From contig OZ254080.1 in NCBI GenBank assembly GCA_965267485.1, positions 3,534,001-3,598,000 on the forward strand: a stretch of DNA of 64,000 nucleotides. The letters are read 5' to 3'. Origin of the DNA: JANQJA01 sp965267485 (GTDB taxonomy: Bacteria; Pseudomonadota; Gammaproteobacteria; Pseudomonadales; Azotimanducaceae). This document shows positions 24,562 to 33,574 of this stretch, in pieces; the first letter of the stretch is position 1; each line of letters opens with the position of its first letter. The notes beneath the pieces were generated by a model. That model worked only from the letters and a program-made list of their open reading frames with translations. It was not told where the DNA came from and did no database searches. The translations under genes were made by a program, and so were the position numbers.

Positions 24562-27420
24562 ATGATCGACTTCCGACACAGCATCGCAGGCGTCATCTTC
24601 TTGTCCCTCTGCGCTTGCTTCGCCAGCGCACAGAGCCGCGGCATTTCGATCGACCTTCGCGAATCCCCGAGCGCCGACGCGCCCATCGTCGAAACGGTCC
24701 AACTCTACGACGAAAGCTACGCACTGGTCATCGGCATCGACGAGTACACGAACGGATGGCCGCGACTGAGCAATGCCGTCAAGGACGCGGAGATCGTCGC
24801 GCAGGAACTGGAAGCCAAGGGCTTCGAGGTCGAGTTGCACCGGAATCTCGACTCCGAGGAAATGGCCACAACGTTCAAGCGCTTCTTCACCATCCGCGGC
24901 CAGAATCCGAGCGCGCGCCTGTTCGTCTGGTTTGCCGGCCACGGCATGACGATCGAGGGCGAGGGTTATCTCGTGCCGGCAGACGCGCCGGTGCCGTCTG
25001 ACGACCAGAGTATCGGCAACTTCAAGTTCATGGCGTACTTCCTGCGGGACTTTGGCGGCCTGATGCGGGCCGCCCGCTCAAAGCACGCCTACGCGGTCTT
25101 CGATGCCTGTTTCGCAGGCACGGTATTCTCGTCCGCACGTGCCCTGCCCCCACCCGCCATTACCCGCGCAACCACCAAGCCCGTTCGCCAGTTCCTGACG
25201 AGCGGCGATGCGAACCAGGAAGTCTCTGACGACGGCACCTTCCGCGAGCTCTTCGTTCGCGCGATCCGCGGTGACGAGCGTGCCGATGCCAACAACGACG
25301 GCTACGTGACGGCCAGCGAACTCGGCATGTACCTGAATGATCGCGTCACCAACCTCACCGAACAGGCGCAGACGCCCCGATACGGCAAGCTGCGCGACAA
25401 GAATTTCGACCTGGGCGACTTCGTGTTCGTGCTGCCCGGCACGACACCTTCAGGAGAAGGTGCGCCGACACTGGCCCGCAGCACGCCAGACCCGGAGATC
25501 ATCTTCTGGAATTCGATTCAGGGCAGTGAGGATGTCGGCGAGTTCGATGCCTACATTGCGCAGTACCCGGAAGGAAAGTTTGCAGAGCTCGCCCAGGCCC
25601 GCAAACGCGCCCTGCTCAGAAAGGCCGCGCAGGAACGCGCCGCCGAGGAAGCACGCAAGAATGTCGAGGTCACCTCCGTCGACCTCGACATGGAGGCGAC
25701 ATCCACCGCCAACGTCCGCTCGCTGCCGTTCCCCAATGCACCGCGTGTGGGACAACTCCAGGAAGGCGCAGACGTCTGGGTGACAGGAGAGGCCCGCACG
25801 CCCGGCGGCCTCTGGTACCAGGTTGCAAGGGACGGCGTCGTGCTCGGATTCGTGTACTCGCCGCTGCTCCGATCCGTGACGACCGTCGCCGAATATCTGC
25901 CGATCGAAATGCTGCCCTTGCCCGAATCCGATGTACTCGTTGCACAGGCCGAGCGTGAGGCCGTGGAAGCCGAAACGGCAAAGACGCCTGCCGAACAATC
26001 AATCGACGACGAATTTTCGGTACTGGTCGATGACCTGCTCGAGCAGGTTGCCGTCGAACAGGAGGCCTCCGCGGCGCCCGCCGTGGCGTCGAGGGCGATC
26101 GAGATGGCGACACCCGTGCAGGGCCTCGAACCCGATCCGGCACTGGCGGAGCCCCCGGTTACCAACGAATCCGCGCTGGTGCAATCAGACGCGCCCGCAG
26201 CCGAGCCGGAGGCCGAGATCGCGCCTGCACGCCTCGCGGCCCCCGATGCCGAACTGATGCCTGCCAGCGACATGGATCAGGCAATCGCCGCCGCTGAATC
26301 TTCCGCGACGACGACACCCGCGGAGCCGCTCGACACAGCAACGACTGGATCTGCGATCGAGACTGAGACTGAGACCATAGCGTCGGCCGCCAACGAGTCC
26401 GATACGGCAGGCGCCGCCGAGCCCTCGCTCGCAGCCGCCGTCGCCACGACCGAATCCGCCGGCGATGGCGAGCACGCCGCTGCTGACAATGCCGCAGTTG
26501 AGCAGATTGCCACCACTGAACCTGAAGCGGCGGCCCCCGCCCCGTCGGAGAACACAAGCGCCGAGACCGATGCACCGGTCGAGACCACGCCCGCCGTCAC
26601 CGCGACCGAGCCGTCGGGAGACGCGGAACAGGTCATCGCCATGGTCACCGAGGCCATCACAACGCCTTCGGCACCGCCATCGAATGCAGCAACTGCCGAC
26701 GCCGCTGGCGCAGCGGATGACACAAGCGAGCCGGCAGTCGTCGAAACCGTGGCCACCGAACCATCGGCGACCGCCAGCGATGATGTACCGCCCGGCCTCA
26801 AACGATTCATCGTCGCCGCGCTGTCCGGCGACTCCAAGATTCAGGCCTCACTGGGCTACATGTACGAAACCGGCAGCAATGGCGTGAGCGTTGATCTCGA
26901 AGAGGCCGTTCGCTGGTACACCATGGCCGCCAACAATGGTGAGCCCGGCGCGATGTTCAACCTTGCACTGCTCTACGAGCACGGTGAGGGCATCGGCGGG
27001 CAGGATCTCACAGAAGCCGCATTCTGGTTCCGCCGGGCGGCCGACTCCGGCGATCTCGACGCGCAGCAGAAGCTCGCCTACATGTATGAGCAGGGCCAGG
27101 GCGTGATGTCCGATCCAACGGAGGCGGTGTTCTGGTATCGCAAGGCGGCTGTTGCGGGATCGCCAGACGCCCAGCAGAAACTCGGCTTTATGTACGAGAA
27201 GGGCGTGGGCGTTGCGGAAGATCCGCTCGAAGCAGCACGCTGGTACGAGAAGGCTGCCCTTGCCGGTCGGCAGACGGCGCAGAACAATCTGGCACGCCTC
27301 TACCAGCTTGGTATCGGCGTCGACAAGGATCTCGACCGGGCGCGCTACTGGTATGAAAAGTCAGCCGCCCAGGGCAACGATATCGCCAACCGGAACCTCG
27401 CCAACCTCGAAGGTGAATAA
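24562..27420 (+). CDS. Exported caspase-like (C14) protein with EF-hand-like motif, SH3 and Sel1 repeats
   Basis: A 952-residue protein. Signal peptide to about residue 23 (FASA-Q). The caspase-like p20 fold holds YALVIGIDEYTNGWPRLSNA, the His in WFAGHGM (His127) and the Cys in FDACFAGTVF (Cys183), so the His-Cys dyad is intact. An EF-hand-like DANNDGYVTASEL lies at about 242-254. An SH3-type module follows (TANVRSLPFPNAPRVGQLQE) near 375-435. About 300 residues of low-complexity Ala/Glu/Thr/Pro then lead to roughly five Sel1 repeats near 750-950 (AVRWYTMAANNGEPGAMFNL and similar). Exported prokaryotic caspase homologues are known; substrates are rarely identified. Cleavage after Arg/Lys, as in metacaspases, would be a guess. 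Confidence 0.85.
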   Translation: MIDFRHSIAGVIFLSLCACFASAQSRGISIDLRESPSADAPIVETVQLYDESYALVIGIDEYTNGWPRLSNAVKDAEIVAQELEAKGFEVELHRNLDSEEMATTFKRFFTIRGQNPSARLFVWFAGHGMTIEGEGYLVPADAPVPSDDQSIGNFKFMAYFLRDFGGLMRAARSKHAYAVFDACFAGTVFSSARALPPPAITRATTKPVRQFLTSGDANQEVSDDGTFRELFVRAIRGDERADANNDGYVTASELGMYLNDRVTNLTEQAQTPRYGKLRDKNFDLGDFVFVLPGTTPSGEGAPTLARSTPDPEIIFWNSIQGSEDVGEFDAYIAQYPEGKFAELAQARKRALLRKAAQERAAEEARKNVEVTSVDLDMEATSTANVRSLPFPNAPRVGQLQEGADVWVTGEARTPGGLWYQVARDGVVLGFVYSPLLRSVTTVAEYLPIEMLPLPESDVLVAQAEREAVEAETAKTPAEQSIDDEFSVLVDDLLEQVAVEQEASAAPAVASRAIEMATPVQGLEPDPALAEPPVTNESALVQSDAPAAEPEAEIAPARLAAPDAELMPASDMDQAIAAAESSATTTPAEPLDTATTGSAIETETETIASAANESDTAGAAEPSLAAAVATTESAGDGEHAAADNAAVEQIATTEPEAAAPAPSENTSAETDAPVETTPAVTATEPSGDAEQVIAMVTEAITTPSAPPSNAATADAAGAADDTSEPAVVETVATEPSATASDDVPPGLKRFIVAALSGDSKIQASLGYMYETGSNGVSVDLEEAVRWYTMAANNGEPGAMFNLALLYEHGEGIGGQDLTEAAFWFRRAADSGDLDAQQKLAYMYEQGQGVMSDPTEAVFWYRKAAVAGSPDAQQKLGFMYEKGVGVAEDPLEAARWYEKAALAGRQTAQNNLARLYQLGIGVDKDLDRARYWYEKSAAQGNDIANRNLANLEGE

Positions 27421-27426
27421 CGCTCG

Positions 27427-28764
27427 TTAGCCGCCCAGGCGCATGACGCGCTCGGTGGCCTCTCCATGGCCGCGATCGCTCGCGCGCCGATACCACGACA
27501 GCGCGGTATCACGGTCCCGCTTCACACCCCGACCCCGCTCGTAGAGATTGCCGATCAGGTATTCCGCGTCTGCGTAACCAGACTCCGCGGCGAGCGTCAG
27601 CCACTCCAGCGCGGTCGCGTAATCCCGGTCGACACCACGCGAATCGATATAGGCGCGGGCCAGCGCTGTCTGGGCCGGCGGGTATCCCTGCTCGGCCGCC
27701 TTTGAATACCAGTCGACGGAGGATTCGTAGTCACGCCGCAGATCGGCAAGACCGTTGTAATAGAGGTTGCCGATGGCCACCTGCGCCGGTGGGTAGTTCT
27801 TCTCGGCCGCCATGCGGAACCAGTTGAGCGCCTCAACATGATCCTCACGGCCGCGGTCGTCCATGTTGCCGCGCTGGTACATGAGGCCGACCAGCATCTC
27901 CGCTTCGGGGTAACCCTTGTCCACCGCATCGGCGATCTCGTTGCGTGCATCCTGAATCCGGTTCGCGGCAATCAGCGCGCGGGCATACTGCACCTGGAAC
28001 CGCACCACCTCCGGGTGGCTTCGCAGCGCATCATTGCAGGTGGGTATCGCGACCTGGGCTGCAATCTGGTCGATCGGGATACCGATGTCGCGCGGCTTGC
28101 GGTGATAGGCCGCGAGCTCATCACAGGTGTGGGACTCCGGCACTTCAGCCTCGAGCGCCTCCAGCGTCTCGTCAGTCACATCCCCGTTGACCTCGAGGCC
28201 GCGCCGAATCTGGTAAACGGCAAGCGCCTCGCGCGTCGGAATCGTCAGCTCGCCGTTCTCGTCTTCCAGCCGAAAGCCCACCTGGTACAGATTGCGCTGT
28301 GCCTCCCGGATTCTCAGCATTCTCGCCTTCTCGGCACGGCGCGCCATCTCTTCACGTCGCAGGCGCTCCTGTTCCTCGCGCTCTCGCGCCTGAATCTCGG
28401 CCTGCTCACGTACCGCCAGCAGCAGCTCCGTCGCTTCTTCGTAGTAGGTGCCCTCCCGGCCCGTGTTCCGAAGGTAGTACACCAGGCGATCACGCGCTTC
28501 GAGCGCACGACCGAGGCGATACAGGGCACGGCCCTCGAGGAAATAGAGACTGTCGGGAATCGTGAGCTCGAGCGCGCGGAACTGCGGCACGAGATCGACA
28601 ATGCCCTGATGGTTCTCGTTGCGGATATGGTCGGCCAGCTGCTCCCTCAACAGGTCGATTCGCACTTCGAGCGGAAGTCCTTCCGATGCGATCTCGGCCG
28701 CCTGGCTGCCCATCGACAGCGAAAGGACAACCAGTCCGAGAAGTGTCTTGGTTCGGATATTCAT
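27427..28764 (-). CDS. Exported peptidoglycan-binding-like and Sel1-repeat protein
   Basis: A 445-residue secreted protein (signal cleavage near SQA-AE). Residues about 25-110 are TPR-like. A strongly charged helix (about 118-150, rich in Arg/Glu) is followed by a stretch with the PG_binding_1 pattern (AQRNLYQVGFRLEDENGELT then REALAVYQIRRGLEVNGDVT). Roughly five Sel1 repeats close the protein (ALNWFRMAAEKNYPPAQVAI, SVDWYSKAAEQGYPPAQTAL). The gene converges on the caspase-like gene with only 6 bp between stop codons. Sel1 arrays in both suggest a shared scaffolding role near the cell wall; this is inference. Confidence 0.78.
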   Translation of the reverse strand: MNIRTKTLLGLVVLSLSMGSQAAEIASEGLPLEVRIDLLREQLADHIRNENHQGIVDLVPQFRALELTIPDSLYFLEGRALYRLGRALEARDRLVYYLRNTGREGTYYEEATELLLAVREQAEIQAREREEQERLRREEMARRAEKARMLRIREAQRNLYQVGFRLEDENGELTIPTREALAVYQIRRGLEVNGDVTDETLEALEAEVPESHTCDELAAYHRKPRDIGIPIDQIAAQVAIPTCNDALRSHPEVVRFQVQYARALIAANRIQDARNEIADAVDKGYPEAEMLVGLMYQRGNMDDRGREDHVEALNWFRMAAEKNYPPAQVAIGNLYYNGLADLRRDYESSVDWYSKAAEQGYPPAQTALARAYIDSRGVDRDYATALEWLTLAAESGYADAEYLIGNLYERGRGVKRDRDTALSWYRRASDRGHGEATERVMRLGG

Positions 28765-28781
28765 AGGATTTCCCCGGCGGC

Positions 28782-29897
28782 TTAGAAGGGGTCGGGCCCC
28801 TCACAATAGTCTTTGAGAGTCAGGATACTGCTGGCAAGCTGACGCAGGTCTTCGGCGCGATTGGCGTCCGTTGTGAACCGCCAGCGGTCTGTATTGAATT
28901 CGCCATCCGACGTTGTATGCAGCTTGTCGTTCAGTTCGAGTACCACGGATGCCCAGCCTTCGCCGGAAACACGCACCTGGCTGATGCTCCTCACGTCCTG
29001 CGTGAGGTCGAGATTGGCGCGGCGGGTCGCCTTGACCGGGCGTGCGTCACCACCGCACACGAACTCGTGGGACGACTCGCTGCGAAAGTTGAGCTGGCAG
29101 GTTCCCCGGGACTGCACCCAGTTGGCGACGACCCGGTTCTGCTCGCATTCGTGGGACGGTGCCTGGTATTCGGCAAGCGATGCGGCAATGAGCGTGACGA
29201 CGTTGTTGACGGCCATGCGCGCACGTTCATCCTGTTGTTCCTGTTCGAGGTCGGCAATCTGCTCGGGCGTCAGCGCCTGCGGCGCCTCCGGCTCGGGTTC
29301 CGACGATGCCTCACCGCCGCTGGCGGCCTGGTCGATGGCTTCGGCCAAGAGCGAGTCGAGAGACAGATCGCCACTCGCGGGACGGGACGAATCGGAGGAC
29401 GGTGTCGGCGCAATGGTCGCCAGCGCACCGACATCGGCCGTGACCTCAAAACCCTCGATCTGCAGCGACTCGCCAAAAATGCGCCTTGCCGCATCCGGTG
29501 GCTCACAGAACGAGCCATCCTCAGGGCGCTCGCAAAACAGCAGGGCCCACATTGGCGACTCGGTGGCCGTCTCGCCGAAATCACTGCCTGCGCGACCAAT
29601 GAGCGGCGTGAGCTTGATGTAGCGCAGCGAATCGTCCTGTAGCCGGACCTGCAGCCACACGCTGGTGAGACCAGACAGGCAGTCCGAAGCGGTGTTGGGC
29701 CCGGCGTCCCAGCGCACACTGGACGTCAGCAGCGGCTCGCCAAAGGCCTCATCGAGGCGTGCCCGGACAGACATTTCGGAAATATTGCAGAGCGATGCCC
29801 GAAAGTTTTCGCGCGTCACCATTTCGCTGACCGCTGCCCAGGAAGGCAGCGATGCAAAAAGTACGGTTATTCCCAACAGGCACTGAATGCTTCGCAT
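28782..29897 (-). CDS. Exported protein of unknown function with acidic helical segment
   Basis: A 371-residue secreted protein (signal cleavage near SWA-AV). The first 140 residues contain four cysteines and beta-rich stretches (LTSVWLQVRLQDDSLRYIKL). A low-complexity segment rich in Ser, Ala and Glu (about 165-215) leads to a helix, and the C-terminal 150 residues again look beta-rich with two Cys pairs (RVVANWVQSRGTCQLNFRSE). I recognise no domain. It lies 17 bp upstream of the PG-binding/Sel1 gene on the same strand, so the two are probably co-expressed at the end of the envelope cluster. Confidence 0.65.
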   Translation of the reverse strand: MRSIQCLLGITVLFASLPSWAAVSEMVTRENFRASLCNISEMSVRARLDEAFGEPLLTSSVRWDAGPNTASDCLSGLTSVWLQVRLQDDSLRYIKLTPLIGRAGSDFGETATESPMWALLFCERPEDGSFCEPPDAARRIFGESLQIEGFEVTADVGALATIAPTPSSDSSRPASGDLSLDSLLAEAIDQAASGGEASSEPEPEAPQALTPEQIADLEQEQQDERARMAVNNVVTLIAASLAEYQAPSHECEQNRVVANWVQSRGTCQLNFRSESSHEFVCGGDARPVKATRRANLDLTQDVRSISQVRVSGEGWASVVLELNDKLHTTSDGEFNTDRWRFTTDANRAEDLRQLASSILTLKDYCEGPDPF

Positions 29898-29950
29898 AGC
29901 GGGCTAGTTTATCGTCGCGACCACCACCATGCCAGCGAGGCGCCGCCTGA

Positions 29951-31375
29951 TCAGTCCGCGACCGCCGCCCGCCGTTCGGCCAGTCTCGCCAGGTTGGCCT
30001 GATGCCCCTCCCGGTTGATGCGGTAGGTCGCGACAATAGCCAGCGCGAGCAGATACATGCCGCAGTAGAGCGGCAGGAAGAACGTCGCGAGATCAACGCG
30101 CACCTCGCGCGTCACGTCACTGACGTCGGTGATTCCGTCGAGGCCGACGAGCGTTACAATCGTGCCGGCACCAATGATGCCGCCAGCGCTGATCGCCTTG
30201 CCCGCAAAGCCCCGGGCTGCATAGAACAGCCCTTCTGACCGGCGGCTTGTGGCCACCTCGCTGTCTTCGACGACATCGGCCATCATCGAATCGAGCAGCA
30301 CGTTGCCAATGATGCTGAAGATCACCTCCGAGACGATGAACAGGCTGTAAAGGTAGAGCGAGACCCAGCTGCCGAGCTCTGGCCAGAAGCCGGTCAGCAA
30401 CAGGATGTAGGGAATCGGGTAGAGCGCGACGTTCATGAGAATGGCGAAGATGGCGGCGCCCTTCTTGCCCATCAGGCTGCCGAAGTACGGTGCGAGCCAG
30501 TACGCAATGGCCGGCGACACCATCACGCAGAGCCCGGTAAAGGCGATCATCGGGCCGGTGAACGCGAAGAAGTACGTCGTGTTGTAGAGATACAGCGCGG
30601 TACCAAGCCCCGCCGCGATGCCCGTCAGCAAACCATAGAAAAACAGTGCCGCGAAGTTGCGGTTTTTCACTGACTGGAAGATCTGCCCGATCTCCCGGCC
30701 GATCTCCCGGAACCGGAATGGCTCAAGCGGCTTCGGCATCGCCGCTGCCTCCCGCTGTGTGCCCAGCGATGAGACGACGATCGCGGCGGCAATCAGCAAT
30801 GCCCCGACCGCACCATAGATCGAATAGCCGGTCTGGACCGCGACCCCGTAACCACCGACCCACCACATGAAGTTGATCGTGTGAATGCCATTGCCGCCAT
30901 ACCAGCCGAACGCGTAGCGCAGTGCGAGCCACTTGTTGCGCCGGTCGTAGTCCGTCTCCAGATCAGGCAGCAGTGCGGTGGATGGCACCTCGAAGAGCGT
31001 CGTACCGGTACGTATGAGCAGCGCCATCACGAGGATGTACAGAAACGTATTCTCCTCGTTGAGTTCAATCAGCGGATTGAAGAGGCCATAGAACGTGAAA
31101 GGGAGCAGGAAGAACGCGGCATACATGAACGGGTGCCGGCGACCGAGGCGGCTACTGGTCTTGTCCGACCAGTGTCCGAGCAGCAGGTCCGACGCGGCAT
31201 CCCAGAGCATGGCAATGGCAAGCGCGAGCGAGGCGAGGTAACCGGGAACGCCCAGCACCTGATTGGCATAGATCAGCAGCAGATAGCTGAAGGCGTTGTT
31301 CTTGATGCCATAGGCCAGCGAGGCCGATCCGTAGAACCAGAAGATCGGCCGTCGTTCGAGTGCGACGGTAGACAA
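29951..31375 (-). CDS. GPH-family (MelB-like) sugar/cation symporter, MFS
   Basis: A 474-residue, about 12-helix transporter of the glycoside-pentoside-hexuronide:cation symporter family. The loop 2-3 signature appears as LLGHWSDKTSSRLGRRHPFM, and an early Asp (AMLWDAASDLLLG) sits where MelB binds its coupling cation. The C-terminal half has long hydrophobic helices with no visible interruption. The substrate may be a sugar or glycoside but no catabolic genes are nearby. Its start is followed upstream by a multi-palindromic repeat element, which separates it from the DUF3501 gene. Confidence 0.85.
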   Translation of the reverse strand: MSTVALERRPIFWFYGSASLAYGIKNNAFSYLLLIYANQVLGVPGYLASLALAIAMLWDAASDLLLGHWSDKTSSRLGRRHPFMYAAFFLLPFTFYGLFNPLIELNEENTFLYILVMALLIRTGTTLFEVPSTALLPDLETDYDRRNKWLALRYAFGWYGGNGIHTINFMWWVGGYGVAVQTGYSIYGAVGALLIAAAIVVSSLGTQREAAAMPKPLEPFRFREIGREIGQIFQSVKNRNFAALFFYGLLTGIAAGLGTALYLYNTTYFFAFTGPMIAFTGLCVMVSPAIAYWLAPYFGSLMGKKGAAIFAILMNVALYPIPYILLLTGFWPELGSWVSLYLYSLFIVSEVIFSIIGNVLLDSMMADVVEDSEVATSRRSEGLFYAARGFAGKAISAGGIIGAGTIVTLVGLDGITDVSDVTREVRVDLATFFLPLYCGMYLLALAIVATYRINREGHQANLARLAERRAAVAD

Positions 31376-31458
31376 GTGCGATTCCCCCTTAAATACTCGG
31401 GGGAATATAGCTCAAATGTCGGGGTTGTGGGCTATGCGCGCCAGACCTTCGAAGCTGG

Positions 31459-31586
31459 GTCGCCGGGGCACGCAGGGGCTTCCCGGCAGGCTGGAGGACA
31501 TGGATGTCCGAAAGCCAGCGTACATGGATGTACCGGGGCGCGAAGCCTTGCAGCGGTGCCGGGAAGCCCCTGCGTGCCCCGGCGAC
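31459..31586. repeat. 128-bp intergenic element with 30-bp perfect inverted arms and two inner palindromes
   Basis: Arms at 31459-31488 and 31557-31586 are perfect reverse complements (left arm begins GTCGCCGGGGCACGCAGGGG). Between them lie two small palindromes of the same design, GGACATGGATGTCC and GTACATGGATGTAC. The whole would fold as a long stem with a branched head. The ACATGGATGT motif is typical of dispersed extragenic palindromes in gammaproteobacteria, but I cannot identify the family here. It occupies most of the 246-bp gap between the transporter start and the DUF3501 stop. Confidence 0.88.
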
Positions 31587-31621
31587 TGGATTCAATTCCT
31601 GTGGTCAGCGAGCAGGAACGC

Positions 31622-32206
31622 TCAGTCGAAGTTGGCGGCGAGCGACGCGCGGATGTTCTCTGCGACGACGAGTTCATCCACCGGATAATGCTCATGATCA
31701 ACGCCGATCACGAGTGGCTCGCCGGCCTTCGCGGCGGCGATCTGCTCATCGTTGAACTCATAGCGCAGAAAGTGAACGCTCGAGGTCTTCTCCTCGTTGT
31801 CGCGCTCCATGTCTTCGTCGGCAATCGCGAACACCTTGCCCGTCGAACCGAACTGCAGCCACACCTGATCCTCGATGCCAATCAACTTCGCGAGTTGCCG
31901 CTTGCGCTCCTCCACATCCTCGTACTGGATCAGCATCGAAACTTTCAGGTTCTTGCCATCAGGGATCAGCGGATTGTAGGCATCGAGTTCGTCCTGAATG
32001 CCCTCGGGTTCGAACACGCGCTCGACCCGCAGCATTTCCTGGATCTGATATCGAATCGTCGTCTCGTCCTCGAAGATCATCAGCATGTGCTTGCCGACGA
32101 GGACCTGACGATCCTTCTTGTGTGCCATCACTTTCGCCCGGAAGCTTTCGCGCTCCCGCGCATATTCTTCCAGTGACCAGAGATCGTCACGGGTCAGTGT
32201 CATCAT
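31622..32206 (-). CDS. DUF3501 family protein
   Basis: A 194-residue cytoplasmic protein of the DUF3501 family, seen by YARERESFRAKVMAHKKDRQ, HMLMIFEDETTIRYQIQEML and the C-terminal VDHEHYPVDELVVAENIRAS. The function is unknown, but the family is regularly encoded with a CCG-domain Fe-S protein and a rubrerythrin, as here, which links it to peroxide or iron-storage handling. It lies 12 bp downstream of the Fe-S protein gene and is the last gene of that three-gene set. Confidence 0.85.
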   Translation of the reverse strand: MMTLTRDDLWSLEEYARERESFRAKVMAHKKDRQVLVGKHMLMIFEDETTIRYQIQEMLRVERVFEPEGIQDELDAYNPLIPDGKNLKVSMLIQYEDVEERKRQLAKLIGIEDQVWLQFGSTGKVFAIADEDMERDNEEKTSSVHFLRYEFNDEQIAAAKAGEPLVIGVDHEHYPVDELVVAENIRASLAANFD

Positions 32207-32218
32207 GATCTCTCCTGT

Positions 32219-33547
32219 TCAGATTCCGTATGCGTTGCGCAGCAGGGTGATCGGATGTTCTGCCAGGTCCACCGAGTCTGAAAGATGGGCAATCTGGGTT
32301 GCCGCCATCGGGCAGTCCGACGAAAAGTGGTCGGGACTCTTCTGGTCGACCTGCCGTACCACCGGGCGGGCGATCTTCACCGAATTGGCCCGGGTCTCCG
32401 CTTTCACCGCGTACGTGCCGTCGTGCCCCGAGCAGCGCTCGATGGCGTGGACCTGCGTATCCGGCACCAGGTTCAGCACATCACGGGTCTTGATCCCGAC
32501 GTTCTGTACCCGCGTGTGACAGGCAACCTGATATGAAACGTCACCGAGGCTGTTCTTGAACTCCGTGTTGAGCAGCCCTTCCCTGTGGCGCAGGAACAAA
32601 TACTCGAAGGGGTCGAAGAACGCTGCCTGCACCTTTTTCACATCAGGATCATCCGGATACATCAGCGGGATCTCCTGCTTGAACATGAGTACACAACTCG
32701 GAATTGGCGCGATGATGTCGTAACCCTCATCGACCATCCTTGCGAGCTGAGGGATGTTCTTCTCTTTCAGTTCGTTGACGGTGTCGAGGTCGCCCAGTTC
32801 GAGCTTGGGCATGCCACAGCAGACCTCTTTCGTCGCGAGATCAATCTGGATGCCGTTGTGCTCGAAAACCCTGATGAAGTCGTCGCCGATCTCCGGTGAC
32901 GTGTAATTGCAATAACAGGTGGAGAAGAACGCAACCTTGCCGGTCGTGCGGCCGGCGGCCTTCGGTTCGCTGACGCCACCACTTTGCCAGCGCTTGCGCA
33001 GCGTATTCGAGTGAAACGTCGGCACTGGCGCCTCGTGATGCACGCCCATCGTCGATTCGAGCGCATTGCGGAACATCCCGTTGCGATTGAGCGCATTGAC
33101 GGTGACGTCGACCACCGGAATCGATGCCATCGCGAGTGTGGAATCGGTGCTGGTGAGCGCCTTGTCGCGGAAGGACGCGCCCTGCTTTTTGAATTTCTGT
33201 GCCTTCGCCTGCAGCATGAGGTGCGGAAAGTCGACATTCCACTCGTGCGGCGGGACGTACGGGCACTTGGTCATATAACACAGGTCGCAGAGATAACACT
33301 CGTCGACGACCTTGATGTAATCGGCCTTGTCGACCCCATCGACTTCCATCGTTTCCGATTCGTCGACGAGATCGAACAAGGTCGGGAAGGACTGGCACAA
33401 GCTGACGCACCGGCGGCAGCCATGGCATATATCGTAGACACGCTCGAGTTCTGCGTTGAGCTTGTCTTCGTCCCAGAAATCGGGCTCTTTCCACTTGAGG
33501 GGATGCCGTGTGGGTGCCTCGAGGCTCCCTTCGCGATGTTCGCTCAT
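32219..33547 (-). CDS. CCG-domain / GlpC-like iron-sulfur oxidoreductase
   Basis: A 442-residue soluble Fe-S protein related to heterodisulfide reductase subunit B/GlpC. Two [4Fe-4S] ferredoxin motifs are near the N-terminus (CHGCRRCVSLCQSFP and CYLCDLCYMTKCP). Two C-terminal CCG-type cysteine sets follow: TCYCNYTSPEIGDDF with VCCGMPKLELGD, and CHTRVQNVG with ERCSGHDGTYA. The second CCG is CSG, a common variant. It presumably passes electrons to the rubrerythrin encoded just upstream (27-bp gap). The direct electron donor is not known. Confidence 0.86.
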   Translation of the reverse strand: MSEHREGSLEAPTRHPLKWKEPDFWDEDKLNAELERVYDICHGCRRCVSLCQSFPTLFDLVDESETMEVDGVDKADYIKVVDECYLCDLCYMTKCPYVPPHEWNVDFPHLMLQAKAQKFKKQGASFRDKALTSTDSTLAMASIPVVDVTVNALNRNGMFRNALESTMGVHHEAPVPTFHSNTLRKRWQSGGVSEPKAAGRTTGKVAFFSTCYCNYTSPEIGDDFIRVFEHNGIQIDLATKEVCCGMPKLELGDLDTVNELKEKNIPQLARMVDEGYDIIAPIPSCVLMFKQEIPLMYPDDPDVKKVQAAFFDPFEYLFLRHREGLLNTEFKNSLGDVSYQVACHTRVQNVGIKTRDVLNLVPDTQVHAIERCSGHDGTYAVKAETRANSVKIARPVVRQVDQKSPDHFSSDCPMAATQIAHLSDSVDLAEHPITLLRNAYGI

Positions 33548-33574
33548 GCCGAAAAGTCCTCCTTGTACCGCCTG

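Noticed and set aside
26277..26837. Ser/Ala/Val-rich minus-strand frame
   Set aside because: Antisense of the low-complexity linker of the caspase-like protein.
31432..31701. Short proteins on both strands in the transporter/DUF3501 gap
   Set aside because: They run through the inverted arms of the repeat and end in DUF3501; no independent support.
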